The notes beneath the pieces were generated by a model that searched no databases, was not told the origin of the DNA, and saw nothing but the letters and a program-made list of their open reading frames with translations. A program made the position numbers and the translations under genes. From contig BAOK01000002.1 of NCBI GenBank assembly GCA_000509225.1, forward strand, positions 686,496 through 750,495: a stretch of 64,000 nt of DNA, written 5' to 3'. This document shows positions 35,621-43,468 of this stretch, one piece after another. Source of the stretch: Parvibaculaceae bacterium Mf 1.05b.01 (GTDB taxonomy: Bacteria > Pseudomonadota > Alphaproteobacteria > Parvibaculales > Parvibaculaceae). The number at the start of each line of letters is the position of its first letter. Position 1 is the first letter of the stretch.

Positions 35621-36316
35621 TCAGAATAAGTAGGGGATCACGCGTGTGCGGACGCGGGACATATAGTCTGCGTAGCCGTCCAGGTCCCGTTTCAATTGTC
35701 GTTCTTCGATCAAAATGCGTGGCAGGAAGAATATGAGGACGCCGGGCAGGGCAATCAGGGCTGCTGCTGTGGACTCCAGAAAAAGCGCAATTCCAACGAA
35801 GAACAGAATGAAGCTCGTATACATGGGATGGCGCACGCGGGCGTAAGGGCCGGTGTCGACGACATATTGTTCGCGTTCATGCGTTTTCACGATGTTAGCC
35901 GCAAAGGTGTTGCTTCGAAACGTGCGCCAAATGAGAAAACACCCGCTGAGGAAAAACCCCACTCCTGTCCAGTATCCAATCTGCGCTGGCAGTGTGGGGA
36001 GCAGCCTTAGGTAGTGAACATCCAAGGGAATAAACAAAAACCAACCAATGATAAAGATGACAAGCAGGGTAGTTGCCAACTTGTCGGCGAGTGGTTGGTC
36101 TCCCGCAAGGGTGGTTCTATCCTTCAAAAGGTCCGGATCTGTCCAGCTAAGCCATATGGTCGCCACAATGTAGACAGGGGTGATGAGGAGCAGGAATTCC
36201 CATCCTCTCGGCCAGTCAAAGCTGCCGGTAAGATACCAGGTCGGTGTGAACAGTAGGGCAGTATAAAAAAGGAGCGCGATTGCGGTCCCGACAAGACCTC
36301 TAAAGAAAACCACCAT
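35621..36316 (-). CDS. Isoprenylcysteine/phospholipid methyltransferase-like membrane protein
   Basis: A 231-residue integral membrane protein of the ICMT/PEMT superfamily. About five hydrophobic helices are visible. The C-terminal SAM-binding motif reads DTGPYARVRHPMYTSFILFF, followed by RILIEERQLKRDLDGYADYM, the E-E pair and the Y-x-x-Y typical of the family. Bacterial homologues methylate small hydrophobic or lipid substrates; none is prenylated in this organism, so the substrate is unknown. The ATG at 36316 was chosen because GGGGGAG lies 9 nt before it; the ORF opens earlier at a TTG. Confidence 0.86.
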   Translation of the reverse strand: MVVFFRGLVGTAIALLFYTALLFTPTWYLTGSFDWPRGWEFLLLITPVYIVATIWLSWTDPDLLKDRTTLAGDQPLADKLATTLLVIFIIGWFLFIPLDVHYLRLLPTLPAQIGYWTGVGFFLSGCFLIWRTFRSNTFAANIVKTHEREQYVVDTGPYARVRHPMYTSFILFFVGIALFLESTAAALIALPGVLIFFLPRILIEERQLKRDLDGYADYMSRVRTRVIPYLF

Positions 36317-36389
36317 TATTGTTTGCTCCCCCAAACTTCAACTCGTCAATTGTATCACGGAGCGTTTAGATTGGAACTCTGTATGCTGT

Positions 36390-37301
36390 CTATCCCACCA
36401 GGTCCCAATAGGGCTCGCCGGCGAAGCGCTCATAAATGAATTCCACCAAAAGCCGTACCCGTGTTGCGAGGTGTCTGTTAGGTGGGTAGAGCAGACAGAG
36501 CTGCAGGGTTGTCGGTTTCCAATCGGGAAGCACTGTTACAAGCCGACCCGCCTGAAGCTCCTGACCGACAATAAAGGTGGGCAAGAGGGCAATGCCCAAT
36601 CCGGCGACAGCGCCCTTGCAGAGAATGTCGCCATTGTTTGAGCAGAGAGTTCCGTTGATGCGGACGCTCTTTTGTTTCTCTCCCCTGGTAAGCGGCCAGG
36701 CATTGCCAGTTGCCAGGTTTCCGTAGTGCAGGCAGGGAAGCTTTCTAAGCTCGTCTGGTTCTTGCGGTGCGCCATGTTCTTTCAAAAAAGACGGTGCCGC
36801 GCAAAGCACGCGCTTCATCTCTACTATTTCATGATCGATCAAGGACGGGATCGGATCTGAGGCGCCGATGCGCACGGTAATGTCATAGCCGTCCGCCACG
36901 GGATCAACGAATCGGTCACTCAGGTCCAGCTCCGTCGTGATGTCTGGATAGCGTTTCATGAAATCAATAAGGGCGGGTCCCATGTGCGCTATGCCGAAGG
37001 AGAGGGGCGCATTTATTCGCAGCGCGCCTGCGGGGCGGCTGCTTGTGTCCTTCAGATTCCGTTCGGCTTCGGCCAGATCATCGAGGATTGTCCGGCACTT
37101 CTCATAAAAAGCCTGACCGCTCGGTGTTGGTGATACCTGCCGGGTGGTGCGCTGCAGGAGCTGAACCCCAAGATCGTCTTCCAGATTGATCACGGCCTTG
37201 TTCACTCGAGACCGGGACACGCCGAGCACGCGGGCTGCTGCAGCAAAGCCGTTTTGCTCCACCACCACCGCAAAGGCTGAAATTGATGCGAACTTGTCCA
37301 T
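36390..37301 (-). CDS. LysR-family transcriptional regulator
   Basis: A 303-residue LysR regulator. The N-terminal HTH is AFAVVVEQNGFAAAARVLGV, then SRSRVNKAVINLEDDLGVQL and RTTRQVSPTPSGQAFYEKC. The effector-binding domain has the usual two-lobe layout (IAHMGPALIDFMKRYPDI and the LLPTFIVGQELQAGRLV end). It diverges from two pirin genes, an arrangement common for LysR-controlled pirin loci. Two inverted repeats in the 111-bp gap (37313-37331 and 37365-37382) are candidate binding sites. Confidence 0.92.
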   Translation of the reverse strand: MDKFASISAFAVVVEQNGFAAAARVLGVSRSRVNKAVINLEDDLGVQLLQRTTRQVSPTPSGQAFYEKCRTILDDLAEAERNLKDTSSRPAGALRINAPLSFGIAHMGPALIDFMKRYPDITTELDLSDRFVDPVADGYDITVRIGASDPIPSLIDHEIVEMKRVLCAAPSFLKEHGAPQEPDELRKLPCLHYGNLATGNAWPLTRGEKQKSVRINGTLCSNNGDILCKGAVAGLGIALLPTFIVGQELQAGRLVTVLPDWKPTTLQLCLLYPPNRHLATRVRLLVEFIYERFAGEPYWDLVG

Positions 37302-37312
37302 GGTACTTCAAT

Positions 37313-37331
37313 TGTCGTCTAATTCGCGACA
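37313..37331. promoter_or_regulatory. Candidate LysR box near the LysR start
   Basis: TGTCG-tctaattcg-CGACA is an imperfectly AT-rich dyad with 5-bp perfect arms, a T-rich start and an A at the far end, close to the T-N11-A layout of LysR boxes. It lies 11 bp from the LysR start codon, so it could be an autoregulatory site. Confidence 0.45.
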
Positions 37332-37364
37332 TTATGTAGAAAAATTGGTCAATAGTAAATTTTA

Positions 37365-37382
37365 TGAAGACAATTATCTTCA
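37365..37382. promoter_or_regulatory. Candidate operator near the pirin start
   Basis: TGAAGA-caatta-TCTTCA has perfect 6-bp arms and lies about 30 bp upstream of the first pirin start. With the site at 37313 it would give the pair of sites (recognition and activation) expected in a LysR-regulated divergent promoter. Confidence 0.45.
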
Positions 37383-37412
37383 CTCTCAAGCCAATCTTGA
37401 GGAGTGGAGCAG

Positions 37413-38117
37413 ATGTTGAAAATCAGAAAAGCAGAGGATCGCGGGCAGGCCAATTTTGGATGGCTTGCGTCCCAGCATACGTTTTCCTTCGGCCACTTTT
37501 ATGATCCAGACCATATGGGGTTCGGTCCCCTGCGGGTGATCAATGAGGATCAGGTCCGGCCAGGTGCGGGGTTCGATACCCACGGCCATCAGAACATGGA
37601 AATCATTACCTACGTGTTGAGCGGCGCGCTGGAGCACAAAGATTCGCTCGGCACCGGTTCAGTGATTGAGGCGGGTGAAGTTCAGGTGATGTCGGCGGGA
37701 AGCGGTATTCGTCATAGTGAGTACAATGCCTCACAGGACAAGCCTGTGCATTTTCTTCAGATATGGGTGATGCCCGATGAAGATGGCAAGACGCCTTCTT
37801 ATGACCAGAAACGTTTCTTTGATGCCGGGGAGCGGCCAGGCGGGTTCAAGCTTGTGGCTAGCGGAAGTGGGCGCAATGGCTCTCTAAAGATCGGTCAGGA
37901 TGCTGATCTCTATGCAGGCTGTTTCGCTGCTGGTGAGCGTTTCACGCACACGGCGGAGCCAGGTCGTCTGCTCTGGTTGCAGGTGGCGGAAGGGTCGCTG
38001 TCGATTGCCGGTGAAACTTTGGTGGCTGGCGACGGGCTCGCTGTCGCGGATGAAGATGTTTTGGCCCTCGATATTGTCGCAGACGCTCACCTGCTCCTGT
38101 TCGACATGGTCCCTTAA
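37413..38117 (+). CDS. Pirin family protein (YhaK/quercetinase-like)
   Basis: A 234-residue bicupin of the pirin family. The metal-binding cupin motif in the N-terminal half reads FDTHGHQNMEIITYVLSGAL, then MSAGSGIRHSEYN, which contribute the His and Glu ligands. The subfamily with the single strong metal site in the N-terminal cupin includes YhhW (quercetin 2,3-dioxygenase activity) and redox sensors. The ATG at 37413 follows GAGGAG. It is the first of two tandem pirin genes and diverges from a LysR gene; expression probably depends on that regulator. Confidence 0.88.
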   Translation: MLKIRKAEDRGQANFGWLASQHTFSFGHFYDPDHMGFGPLRVINEDQVRPGAGFDTHGHQNMEIITYVLSGALEHKDSLGTGSVIEAGEVQVMSAGSGIRHSEYNASQDKPVHFLQIWVMPDEDGKTPSYDQKRFFDAGERPGGFKLVASGSGRNGSLKIGQDADLYAGCFAAGERFTHTAEPGRLLWLQVAEGSLSIAGETLVAGDGLAVADEDVLALDIVADAHLLLFDMVP

Positions 38118-38123
38118 ACGATC

Positions 38124-38170
38124 TGTCAGGTCTTGAAAACAGGGCCTGACACCTACCTTGTTTCAAGACC
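38124..38170 (+). promoter_or_regulatory. Two mutually exclusive stem-loops between the pirin genes
   Basis: The gap contains two inverted repeats that overlap: TGTCAGG (38124-38130) with CCTGACA (38145-38151), and GGTCTTGAAA (38129-38138) with TTTCAAGACC (38161-38170). They share the bases at 38129-38130, and the first 3' arm lies inside the second loop, so they could be alternative. The second ends about 6 nt before the GAGGAGG site of the next gene. The layout suggests an attenuator or translational switch, or an mRNA-processing element. This is structure read by eye; no energies were computed. Confidence 0.45.
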
Positions 38171-38190
38171 CAGTCTGAGGAGGACAGCAG

Positions 38191-39105
38191 ATGACTTTTC
38201 AAAGAGATGAAACTCCAACCTGCGCAAAGGTTGAAGGGTGTGACGCCGTAGAGTTTGTGATTACGCCGAAGACGAAAGATCTGGGCGGTTTTGATGTACG
38301 CCGCGTGCTGCCTGCTCTTGAGAAGCGCAGTGTTGGACCTTTTGTCTTCTTCGATCAGATGGGACCCGCCGTCTTTCCTGCGGGCGAAGGTATTAGCGTT
38401 CGCCCGCATCCGCATATCGGGCTTTCAACGCTCACTTGGCTCTTTGAGGGAGAGATCATGCATCGCGACAGTCTGGGCTATGTGCAACCGATCCGTCCCG
38501 GCGAGGTGAACTGGATGACGGCTGGGTCCGGTATAGTCCATTCCGAACGAACGCCGGCGGAGTTGTTGGGCCAGGAACGCAAGCTGTTTGGGCTCCAGGT
38601 TTGGATGGCCTTGCCGCAAGATCTCGAGGAGACTGCGCCAAGTTTTCAACATGTGGCCGCAGGCGACATCCCATCTTTTGAAAAGGCGGGCATCAAGCTC
38701 TCATTGGTCGCAGGTAAGGGATGGAACATGGCGTCACCGGTCACTGTTCATAGTGAAACCCTTTATGCCGATGTTGAGGCGGCAGAAGGAGCTGTGCTCA
38801 CCCTCCCCGCCGATCATGAGGAGCGGGCTGTCTATCCTGTTCGCGGCTCCGTGGAGATTGGGGGTGCGCAATTTGAAGCTGGTACCATGACGATCCTGAA
38901 ACCGGGCCAATCCGTGGACGTGTCATCGCCGGAAAGTGCGCATTATGTGGTGATCGGCGGCGCGCCGATTGACGGAAAGCGGCACCTCTTTTGGAACTTT
39001 GTGTCCAGCCGTCCAGAGCGGATCGAACAGGCGAAGGATGACTGGCGGGAAGGTCGTTTTGCATCTGTGCCGGGCGACGATGAATTCATTCCGTTGCCAG
39101 ATTAA
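38191..39105 (+). CDS. Pirin family protein (second type)
   Basis: A 304-residue pirin of a different subfamily from the gene before it. It contains VRPHPHIGLSTLTWLFEGEI and VNWMTAGSGIVHSERTP, giving the HPHxG...EGxxxHxDS type of metal site (DSLGYVQPIRPGEV). The C-terminal part has the RPERIEQAKDDWREGRF ending seen in this group. It is preceded by GAGGAGG. Co-occurrence of two types of pirin under one LysR regulator is somewhat unusual. The function is not established. Confidence 0.9.
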   Translation: MTFQRDETPTCAKVEGCDAVEFVITPKTKDLGGFDVRRVLPALEKRSVGPFVFFDQMGPAVFPAGEGISVRPHPHIGLSTLTWLFEGEIMHRDSLGYVQPIRPGEVNWMTAGSGIVHSERTPAELLGQERKLFGLQVWMALPQDLEETAPSFQHVAAGDIPSFEKAGIKLSLVAGKGWNMASPVTVHSETLYADVEAAEGAVLTLPADHEERAVYPVRGSVEIGGAQFEAGTMTILKPGQSVDVSSPESAHYVVIGGAPIDGKRHLFWNFVSSRPERIEQAKDDWREGRFASVPGDDEFIPLPD

Positions 39106-39539
39106 CTGTTTTTGGAAAATGCAGTAGAAAGAAACTCAGCAATTATGAGGCGCATCGGCGTTGCATTCTGCTTTAGCATTGTCGCCAGCTCTCTCGCGTT
39201 TGATGGGTCCATGGAACCGCCAGAATGGCGATGCCCCTTGCTATCTAATTGGGTGTACGCCATTGCCCAGTTCGAGAGACTGCGGGTTGGCTTCATATCT
39301 TGTAGGAGCGGCTCAACCTGAGAGTGGCGTGGATCGTCTAGTATTTTCTTGTAAACAGCTTGCACGTCACGCTCTTCACCTTCCAAGAGCTGGATGAAGC
39401 TTTTGCCGTCAAAAATCAGAAACCCCGTGACACCTACTTTTGCATTATTGCGTTGGGCGGACTCCAAGATGGTGTCTAGTTCAGACTGAGCCATTGCGTG
39501 TTTTGCTGTCGATGTGTAGAGGAGCTGAAAAATGGACAT
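39102..39539 (-). CDS. Stand-alone BLUF-domain blue-light photoreceptor
   Basis: A 145-residue protein made of a single BLUF domain plus a helical cap. The flavin-pocket residues line up with AppA by spacing: Tyr8 and Gln50 (spacing 42, as for Tyr21 and Gln63), Asn32, Trp91 and Met93. Known BLUF proteins use FAD to sense blue light and alter partner proteins, since short types lack an output domain. The ATG at 39539 is the family-consistent start, although a clear ribosome site is missing. It overlaps the pirin stop by 4 bp in convergent orientation. The partner is unknown. Confidence 0.9.
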   Translation of the reverse strand: MSIFQLLYTSTAKHAMAQSELDTILESAQRNNAKVGVTGFLIFDGKSFIQLLEGEERDVQAVYKKILDDPRHSQVEPLLQDMKPTRSLSNWAMAYTQLDSKGHRHSGGSMDPSNARELATMLKQNATPMRLIIAEFLSTAFSKNS

Positions 39540-39696
39540 AGTAGTAATGCTCTGATGCGTAAACCATTCCGACAACCGGTACGAGAAGCTCGGTTGCGCG
39601 TTCGCCGGAGCCCCAACCTATTCGGTATCTACTACTTTTGTATTATTAAATACCTATCTCTATCGTCCATAAATAATTTGTGGACATCTGTGCTGG

Positions 39697-40131
39697 TCAG
39701 CCGCCCGGCCGGCTTAATCGTCTCACCCCGGCGATTTGTCCGCCTGCGAATGATGCGACGCCGAGGGCGACCAGGATTATCGCGGTAATGCCCGCCGAGG
39801 TCAGCATGCCCGCAACGAATGGCAGGAGTGCGACGGAACTTGCAACCCAACCGATGTCGAGGGCGATGATGACCCAGGACAGACGGGTAGAGATGTTCTG
39901 CCGGGTGGCGATCCAAATAATTGCTGTAGCGAAGAGGAGCAGCTGAAGGCCAAGGCTCGGCAAAAGAGTTGGATCGGGAATGCCAAAAGCCTGGGTGAGC
40001 GTGGCTGCGTCCACCAGGCAGATGGTGCCGGTGAGGGTTGAGAAAGTCGCATTCCCCAGCAAGAACCGACGCAGCAGTCTGCTTTCTGGGTTGAATGGCG
40101 CGTCACTATTCCATGCGTCAGTCAGAAACAT
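39697..40131 (-). CDS. Hypothetical four-helix membrane protein
   Basis: A 144-residue protein with four predicted hydrophobic helices, including LLLFATAIIWIATRQN and ITAIILVALGVASFAGGQIA. The N-terminus (FLTDAWNSDAPFNPESRLLR) is soluble. It lies 89 bp downstream of an XRE regulator on the same strand. No family is recognised with certainty. Small integral membrane protein of unknown function. Confidence 0.7.
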   Translation of the reverse strand: MFLTDAWNSDAPFNPESRLLRRFLLGNATFSTLTGTICLVDAATLTQAFGIPDPTLLPSLGLQLLLFATAIIWIATRQNISTRLSWVIIALDIGWVASSVALLPFVAGMLTSAGITAIILVALGVASFAGGQIAGVRRLSRPGG

Positions 40132-40220
40132 TTGGGCTCTCCGTTTTTATTCGGTTTTCTGGCCAAACGTTGCCATGAATGGGAGAGGTGCCCAATTCCC
40201 TCTGAGGTAAGTGCTCGCCT

Positions 40221-41033
40221 TCAGGCATTGCCAAAGAGGCTAATCCAGTTGTCGCGGCTTTCCTGGTCTGCAGGTAGGAAGGACTCGATGCGGATCTCCT
40301 GCAGTGTCACGTCCTGTGCTGTGCCCAGCGTCGTAATAGTGGTGACCAGGTGAATGGTCTGATCCCCAATCTCGAGGATCACCGGCACAAGCGGCGGTTG
40401 CTGGGCGCCAATGTCGATGACTTTCCATTGGGGCGGAAGATCATAAGTCTGCATCAGCTCGTCCAGCAGGTTTCTGGTCGAGGTTTCGTTTCGGCTGAGC
40501 TCCGCGATGGCTTCGCGATGGAGGCGCTGGACAATCGGATAGGCGACATCATCCCAATTGACGACGAGGTCTCTGAACCCGCCTGGCGCAAACATGCGCT
40601 TGAGAAGATTTGGCTTTGGATATGCCGGGTCTGGATCGCCGCCCGTCGTTGCCCAATAGGTCTGGTTGGCATCCAGAATATTCCAGTGGCGATCAATGGC
40701 GGCGGCACAAAAAGGGTCGCTGGCACTCAGTATGAGGTTGACCAGGTCTCGGATCTCCCTCATTTCCGGACTGTCATAGTCGGACTCGGTGAAGGCTGAC
40801 GGGTATCCCGCTGCGATAAGGAGCGCATTTTGGTCACGCAGGGGAACGTCGAGGGTTTCGGCCAGAGTTAATACCATCTCTCTGCTCGGCTGTGCCCGAC
40901 CGGTTTCCACGAAGCTCAGGTGTCTGGGGGAAATGTCGGCGTCGCAGGCAAGGGCGAGTTGGCTTAAGCCTCGGGCAGCCCGCCATTCTTTGAGCAAGAT
41001 GCCAACGGCACTTTGTGTATGGGCTGACTCCAT
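40221..41033 (-). CDS. XRE-family regulator with MmyB-like ligand-binding domain
   Basis: A 270-residue regulator. The N-terminal HTH reads LLKEWRAARGLSQLALACDA, then ISPRHLSFVETGRAQPSREM. The C-terminal domain (from about residue 95) resembles the MmyB/PAS-like domain that binds small ligands, with IDRHWNILDANQTYWATTGG as its typical core. It could control the membrane protein gene downstream and/or the divergent GST (41215). No operator was identified. Confidence 0.85.
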   Translation of the reverse strand: MESAHTQSAVGILLKEWRAARGLSQLALACDADISPRHLSFVETGRAQPSREMVLTLAETLDVPLRDQNALLIAAGYPSAFTESDYDSPEMREIRDLVNLILSASDPFCAAAIDRHWNILDANQTYWATTGGDPDPAYPKPNLLKRMFAPGGFRDLVVNWDDVAYPIVQRLHREAIAELSRNETSTRNLLDELMQTYDLPPQWKVIDIGAQQPPLVPVILEIGDQTIHLVTTITTLGTAQDVTLQEIRIESFLPADQESRDNWISLFGNA

Positions 41034-41214
41034 GAACGTCCGATCTCCTTTTGTCCTATTCAGACTTAGGAAGAAATTGCATGGAATGAGGGGCCATTCG
41101 ATCGGACGATAGGGGAGCCACTATTAGCCACCCATGCTTACGCGCGACGGAATTGGCGGCGCGCATGGGGTTTGGAAGGCTGGTTGCCTTAACCCGTTTT
41201 GAAAGGACGTCCAA

Positions 41215-41838
41215 ATGACCAAGCCTATTCTCACTACTACAGATCTTTCCAGTTACGGGAAGACGGCGCGCCTAATACTCGCGGAGAAGAATGTTGACTA
41301 TGATCTTCATAAGGTTGAGTTCACGGGCCTCGGCAACGAAGACTATCGCTCTGTTCATCACCCGTTCGCGAAAGTACCCGCCTTTCGCCATGGCGATGTA
41401 CACCTTTATGAGACGGCGGCCATAGCGCAATATATTGATGAAGCGTTTGACGGGCCGTCGCTGCAGCCTGTTGATCCCGTGGCTCGGGCGCAGATGCGCA
41501 AGTGGATTTGTGTCGCTGACGCCTATGTTTATCCGGCGGTGATCACCGGTCTGGTCATGGAGCGGGTTGTTGCTCCCCTGAATGGTATTGAATCCAATGA
41601 GGAGCTGATTGCGACCTCCCTGCCGGAGATTGCCCGCGTGTTAGATGTGATTGAACACGAACTCGCAGACAGGGACTATTTGGCTGGGTCTCTTTCACTT
41701 GCGGATTTCTTCAACGCAACAATGTTGAGCTTCCTGCCGCTGGCGCCTGAAGGTGCAGGCCTTTTGGAAGGCAGACAGGCGCTTGGTGCCTGGATTGCCC
41801 GGATGACGGAACGCAAAAGCTATGCCCAGGCTGCGTGA
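41215..41838 (+). CDS. Glutathione S-transferase
   Basis: A 207-residue GST. The N-terminal thioredoxin fold shows TTTDLSSYGKTARLILAEKN, with the Ser-Tyr segment as the probable active residue. HPFAKVPAFRHGDVHLYETA contains the cis-Pro and the Glu-Thr glutathione site. The helical domain is complete, with LAGSLSLADFFNATMLSF. AAAGGACG precedes the ATG. It diverges from the XRE regulator and is followed by a hairpin. Its substrate is unknown. Confidence 0.88.
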   Translation: MTKPILTTTDLSSYGKTARLILAEKNVDYDLHKVEFTGLGNEDYRSVHHPFAKVPAFRHGDVHLYETAAIAQYIDEAFDGPSLQPVDPVARAQMRKWICVADAYVYPAVITGLVMERVVAPLNGIESNEELIATSLPEIARVLDVIEHELADRDYLAGSLSLADFFNATMLSFLPLAPEGAGLLEGRQALGAWIARMTERKSYAQAA

Positions 41839-41864
41839 CTAACTTTGATCCGCTGTTAAGAGGA

Positions 41865-41890
41865 CGAGAGGCGCCTCAGGGCACCTCTCG
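41865..41890. terminator. Probable terminator after the GST gene
   Basis: CGAGAGG and CCTCTCG form a stem (with internal GCC/GG partial pairing), followed by catctttta. It lies between the GST stop and the convergent membrane protein. Confidence 0.65.
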
Positions 41891-41920
41891 CATCTTTTAT
41901 CCACTAAAACCCGCAGCATC

Positions 41921-42346
41921 CTATTGTGCGTAGTATTCGACCATAGGTTCACGGGTGCCAGTCACATATTGAATGAGGTCATAGGTATCAAAGACCAGCG
42001 AGATGGCGAGGGTCGCTGTGGCTGCATAGAGCCAGGTGCGAAAATAGGGCCGTCCGTCGGTCTCTGCCTTGCCGGTGAATATCCGATGCACGAAATAGGC
42101 AAAGGCGACGGCCCAGAAAATATGTCCGAGACCAAAGAGCTTGGTGATCAAGTTTCCCTGCGCTGTGTAAATGTAAAGCCCTAGTGCAAAGTTGAGAACC
42201 TGTGCGGCGATCAACACCTGTGCTTCCCGCCTCTTGATGAAGAGAAATGGCAGGAGGATGAGCAGCGTTTGCATCCAGGTGAGCCACCATTGCAGCCATT
42301 GGGGAAATTGCGCGATCTGCGCATTCATCTCGTTGAACATATCCAT
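41921..42346 (-). CDS. Hypothetical membrane protein
   Basis: A 141-residue protein with four likely helices, the first containing WLTWMQTLLILLPFLF and the others around LNFALGLYIYTAQGN, IFWAVAFAYFVHRIF and TWLYAATATLAISLVF. The ATG at 42346 follows AAGGA at about 9 nt; the ORF opens at a GTG further upstream. No recognised family. It is the last clear host gene before the prophage end. Confidence 0.7.
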   Translation of the reverse strand: MDMFNEMNAQIAQFPQWLQWWLTWMQTLLILLPFLFIKRREAQVLIAAQVLNFALGLYIYTAQGNLITKLFGLGHIFWAVAFAYFVHRIFTGKAETDGRPYFRTWLYAATATLAISLVFDTYDLIQYVTGTREPMVEYYAQ

Positions 42347-42777
42347 TGCCGTTCGTCCTTGTGGGTTGTTTTGGGCCACAAGCTAGGTGGTGGTGCGCAC
42401 TCTCCCAACTACGCGAGAGGTAAGATTGGTGTCTGGCAACAGAAGAGATACAGAACCGAACGCCGTTTCCTCTTCGCCTGGTTCGGAGAAAATGGTGTTA
42501 TCCATGTCCGCGCCTGGGCCCGCAACAGAGATGCTGGTGCGGTGGGCAAACTACCTGGTTACGGCCAATGCCCCTTTACTCATGTCGCTGACGTAATGAG
42601 GATCAAACCCGGCGCTCTTGCGGCTTCAGATTCCGTCTATGGATTGGAGGAAGCGGTCCTTCCCCAACGTCATCTACCGAAGGGTTGTGTGGCAAATTGG
42701 CGCGTTCAGCTAGCGGAACTCATCGCCGGTTAACCCTCAAATACTGGTGAATATTGCGTTTTGAGAAATGTCATCCA
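42347..42777. other. 430 bp of host DNA without a secure gene
   Basis: An open frame reads through on the plus strand to a TAA at 42733, with odd composition and no recognisable domain or good start. A second plus-strand ORF (42387-42596) is equally unsupported. A minus-strand frame reads through the prophage end and stops at 42730, so a short host C-terminus (about 13 codons) of an interrupted gene is possible. I see no tRNA or known motif here. Confidence 0.5.
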
Positions 42778-42786
42778 TGTTGTACC

Positions 42787-42957
42787 GTGCCACATAGATT
42801 GAACCAGGCGGAGATATGCGGGATTAACCGGGATTTGGCGGTATTCTGCGGGAAAAGAAGGCGTCACACAAAATTCGCCGCGCCACATGGTTTGAAGAAA
42901 AATCCGCAGGTGCGCCACATGGATTGACCCAGAGTGCGCCACATGGTTTCACGCGAA
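42787..42957 (+). repeat. Four direct repeats, probable transposase binding sites of the left end
   Basis: Consensus GTGCGCCACATGGTTTGA. The GCCACAT cores are at 42789, 42882, 42914 and 42938. The first is diverged (ATAGATTGAAC). All face the same way. Distances from the presumed end (about 10, 103, 135 and 159 bp) are close to those of Mu L1, L2 and L3 plus one extra site. No spacer regularity or cas genes exist, so this is not CRISPR. Confidence 0.8.
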
Positions 42958-43115
42958 ACAAGAATGAAAACAAGAGGTTAGCTTAGTAGGCGCAGAAACC
43001 AATCGCCAAACTATCTGGCGCAATGTTTTACACAGATGAAAATGTAATGATTGGCGGAAATCGGCGCATTCGTGGGTACGAAGAGGCTTTAACTTTTACA
43101 CCAATGTCAACGGCC

Positions 43116-43131
43116 CTGTGGCGGACCACAG
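43116..43131 (-). terminator. Stem-loop after the immunity operon
   Basis: CTGTGG-cgga-CCACAG is a perfect 6-bp stem 7 bp downstream of the exported-protein stop codon. No strong U-tract follows. It may end the leftward immunity transcript. Confidence 0.45.
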
Positions 43132-43138
43132 ATGAGAG

Positions 43139-43456
43139 TTAGTGGGCTTCTCGGTCAAGGTAGCGATTTGGGACCAGAAGGTTGAGGGGGCCTGCATTGT
43201 CAAAGGTGACACGCACGCTCGATGCTTCGGCCCGACGCTCAACCACTTCGTAATCCTGTCTCAAAAGAAGATAGCATCCAGCATCCAGACGGCTGATTGC
43301 TACATCTACATTGCCCTCAGATACTGCGCCCTCGAACTTGTCGAGCGCCGCTTCACCTAGGCATCCAACAGCCTGGTGAGTGAAATACGATTTTGCAAAT
43401 GCTGGCGACAGCATTGCAACCGCTGAAACCGTGGCTATGAAAGCAAATCTCTTCAT
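43139..43456 (-). CDS. Small exported prophage protein beside the repressor
   Basis: A 105-residue protein with a typical Sec signal peptide (MKRFAFIATVSAVAMLSPAFA, cleavage after AFA). The mature part has two Cys (in VGCLGEA and AGCYLLL), which could form a disulfide in the periplasm. It follows the repressor gene by 12 bp on the same strand, so it should be made in the lysogen. I do not recognise a family. Exported proteins at this place in temperate phages often give the host new properties such as superinfection exclusion, but that is only context. The ATG at 43456 is better placed than the GTG just before it. Confidence 0.72.
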   Translation of the reverse strand: MKRFAFIATVSAVAMLSPAFAKSYFTHQAVGCLGEAALDKFEGAVSEGNVDVAISRLDAGCYLLLRQDYEVVERRAEASSVRVTFDNAGPLNLLVPNRYLDREAH

Positions 43457-43468
43457 CACATTAGTTCC

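Noticed and set aside
42269-42733. A plus-strand 154-codon frame as a host gene before the prophage
   Set aside because: The front half overlaps the minus-strand membrane protein, no start is supported and no family is seen; I keep it only as an open question.
1-42777. tRNA or rRNA genes, CRISPR arrays or replication origins in the host part
   Set aside because: I saw no tRNA-like cloverleaf, rRNA block or origin-like repeat while reading both strands; weak ones could be missed by eye.
42787-42957. Repeats resembling a small CRISPR array
   Set aside because: Spacing is irregular (93, 32 and 24 bp), no cas genes are near, and the position matches transposase binding sites.
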